From assembly GCA_034231615.1 (NCBI GenBank), contig CM067298.1, positions 35,718,127 to 35,782,126 of the forward strand: a DNA stretch of 64,000 nt, in the 5' to 3' direction. Shown in pieces: positions 63,760 through 64,000 of the stretch. The stretch is from Meghimatium bilineatum (lineage: Eukaryota; Mollusca; Gastropoda; Stylommatophora; Philomycidae). Every line of letters begins with the position of its first letter. The stretch's first letter is position 1. Both the position numbers and the translations under genes were made by a program. Under the pieces are notes generated by a model. It was not told the origin of the DNA and did not search any database. It worked only from the letters and a program-made list of their open reading frames with translations.

Positions 63760-63855
63760 ATGTCAGCATACTCCCAACTATCCTTAGTCGCCTCCTACGA
63801 CATGCCTGGAAGGAATACAGTGACCATATTCTTTGCACCTTTCACTAGAAGTCCA
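63760..63855 (-). mobile_element. SINE scrap
   Basis: TATCCTTAGTCGCCTCCTAC and GACATGCCTGGAAGGAATAC match the GTCGTAAAAGACGACTAA block of the SINE at 4970-5250, reversed. Confidence 0.55.
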
Positions 63856-64000
63856 GTTGCTATACGGGCAAGGAAAACAAATTAAACGTGTGATTTGTAA
63901 AATAGGAATGAAAAAGTAGATAATAATTGTTTGAGTTTGTATATTACATGAAGAAGAATTAAACTTAAGAATTAAAAAAAAGTCACATTAGATAAGTTAG

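Overview
This window comes from the nuclear genome of an invertebrate animal. It is AT-rich, with interrupted genes, GT-AG introns of 1-6 kb, and dozens of SINE, LINE, Penelope-like, Tigger, mariner-like and TTAA-flanked elements. No prokaryotic features are present. The repeat style (tRNA-like SINEs, LINE tails with RNase H domains, GAA-tailed elements) would suit a mollusc or another spiralian, but the sequence alone does not settle the phylum.

Two host genes can be rebuilt exon by exon, and they face each other tail to tail. On the + strand, 5650-16050 carries six exons of a nicotinamide riboside kinase (NMRK), from the P-loop exon to the stop codon; only the short first exon was not found. 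On the - strand, 50421 to 27044 carries an ANKLE1-like gene: ankyrin repeats, a long low-complexity middle, a LEM domain, and a GIY-YIG nuclease spread over four exons. All splice phases outside the interrupted centre agree. The centre of the coding region is broken by a 997-bp Tigger element at a TA target site and by a 3.4-kb nest of LINE pieces.

Layout. 1-5600: LINE and SINE debris, including a LINE endonuclease fragment. 5650-16050: NMRK, whose introns hold SINEs, LINE tails and two TTAA-flanked elements, plus an inverted copy of NMRK exon 4. 16300-26900: intergenic repeats, with two more TTAA elements and one full-length copy of a 1.1-1.2 kb non-coding retroposon. 27044-50421: ANKLE1 and its repeat-packed introns, including a LINE reverse transcriptase, a Penelope GIY-YIG endonuclease, a decayed gene of an uncharacterised family, minisatellites, and a SINE inserted at a splice donor. 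51300-64000: a TTAA element, the second full-length retroposon, Penelope-like terminal sequence, a large inverted repeat, and a LINE/SINE chimera with target-site duplications.

The strongest leads are the inverted copy of NMRK exon 4, the SINE whose target-site duplication copied an ANKLE1 splice donor, the transposon-split ANKLE1 coding region, and the long non-coding retroposon. Exon boundaries were read by eye from splice signals, phases and remembered family motifs; no alignments were run.
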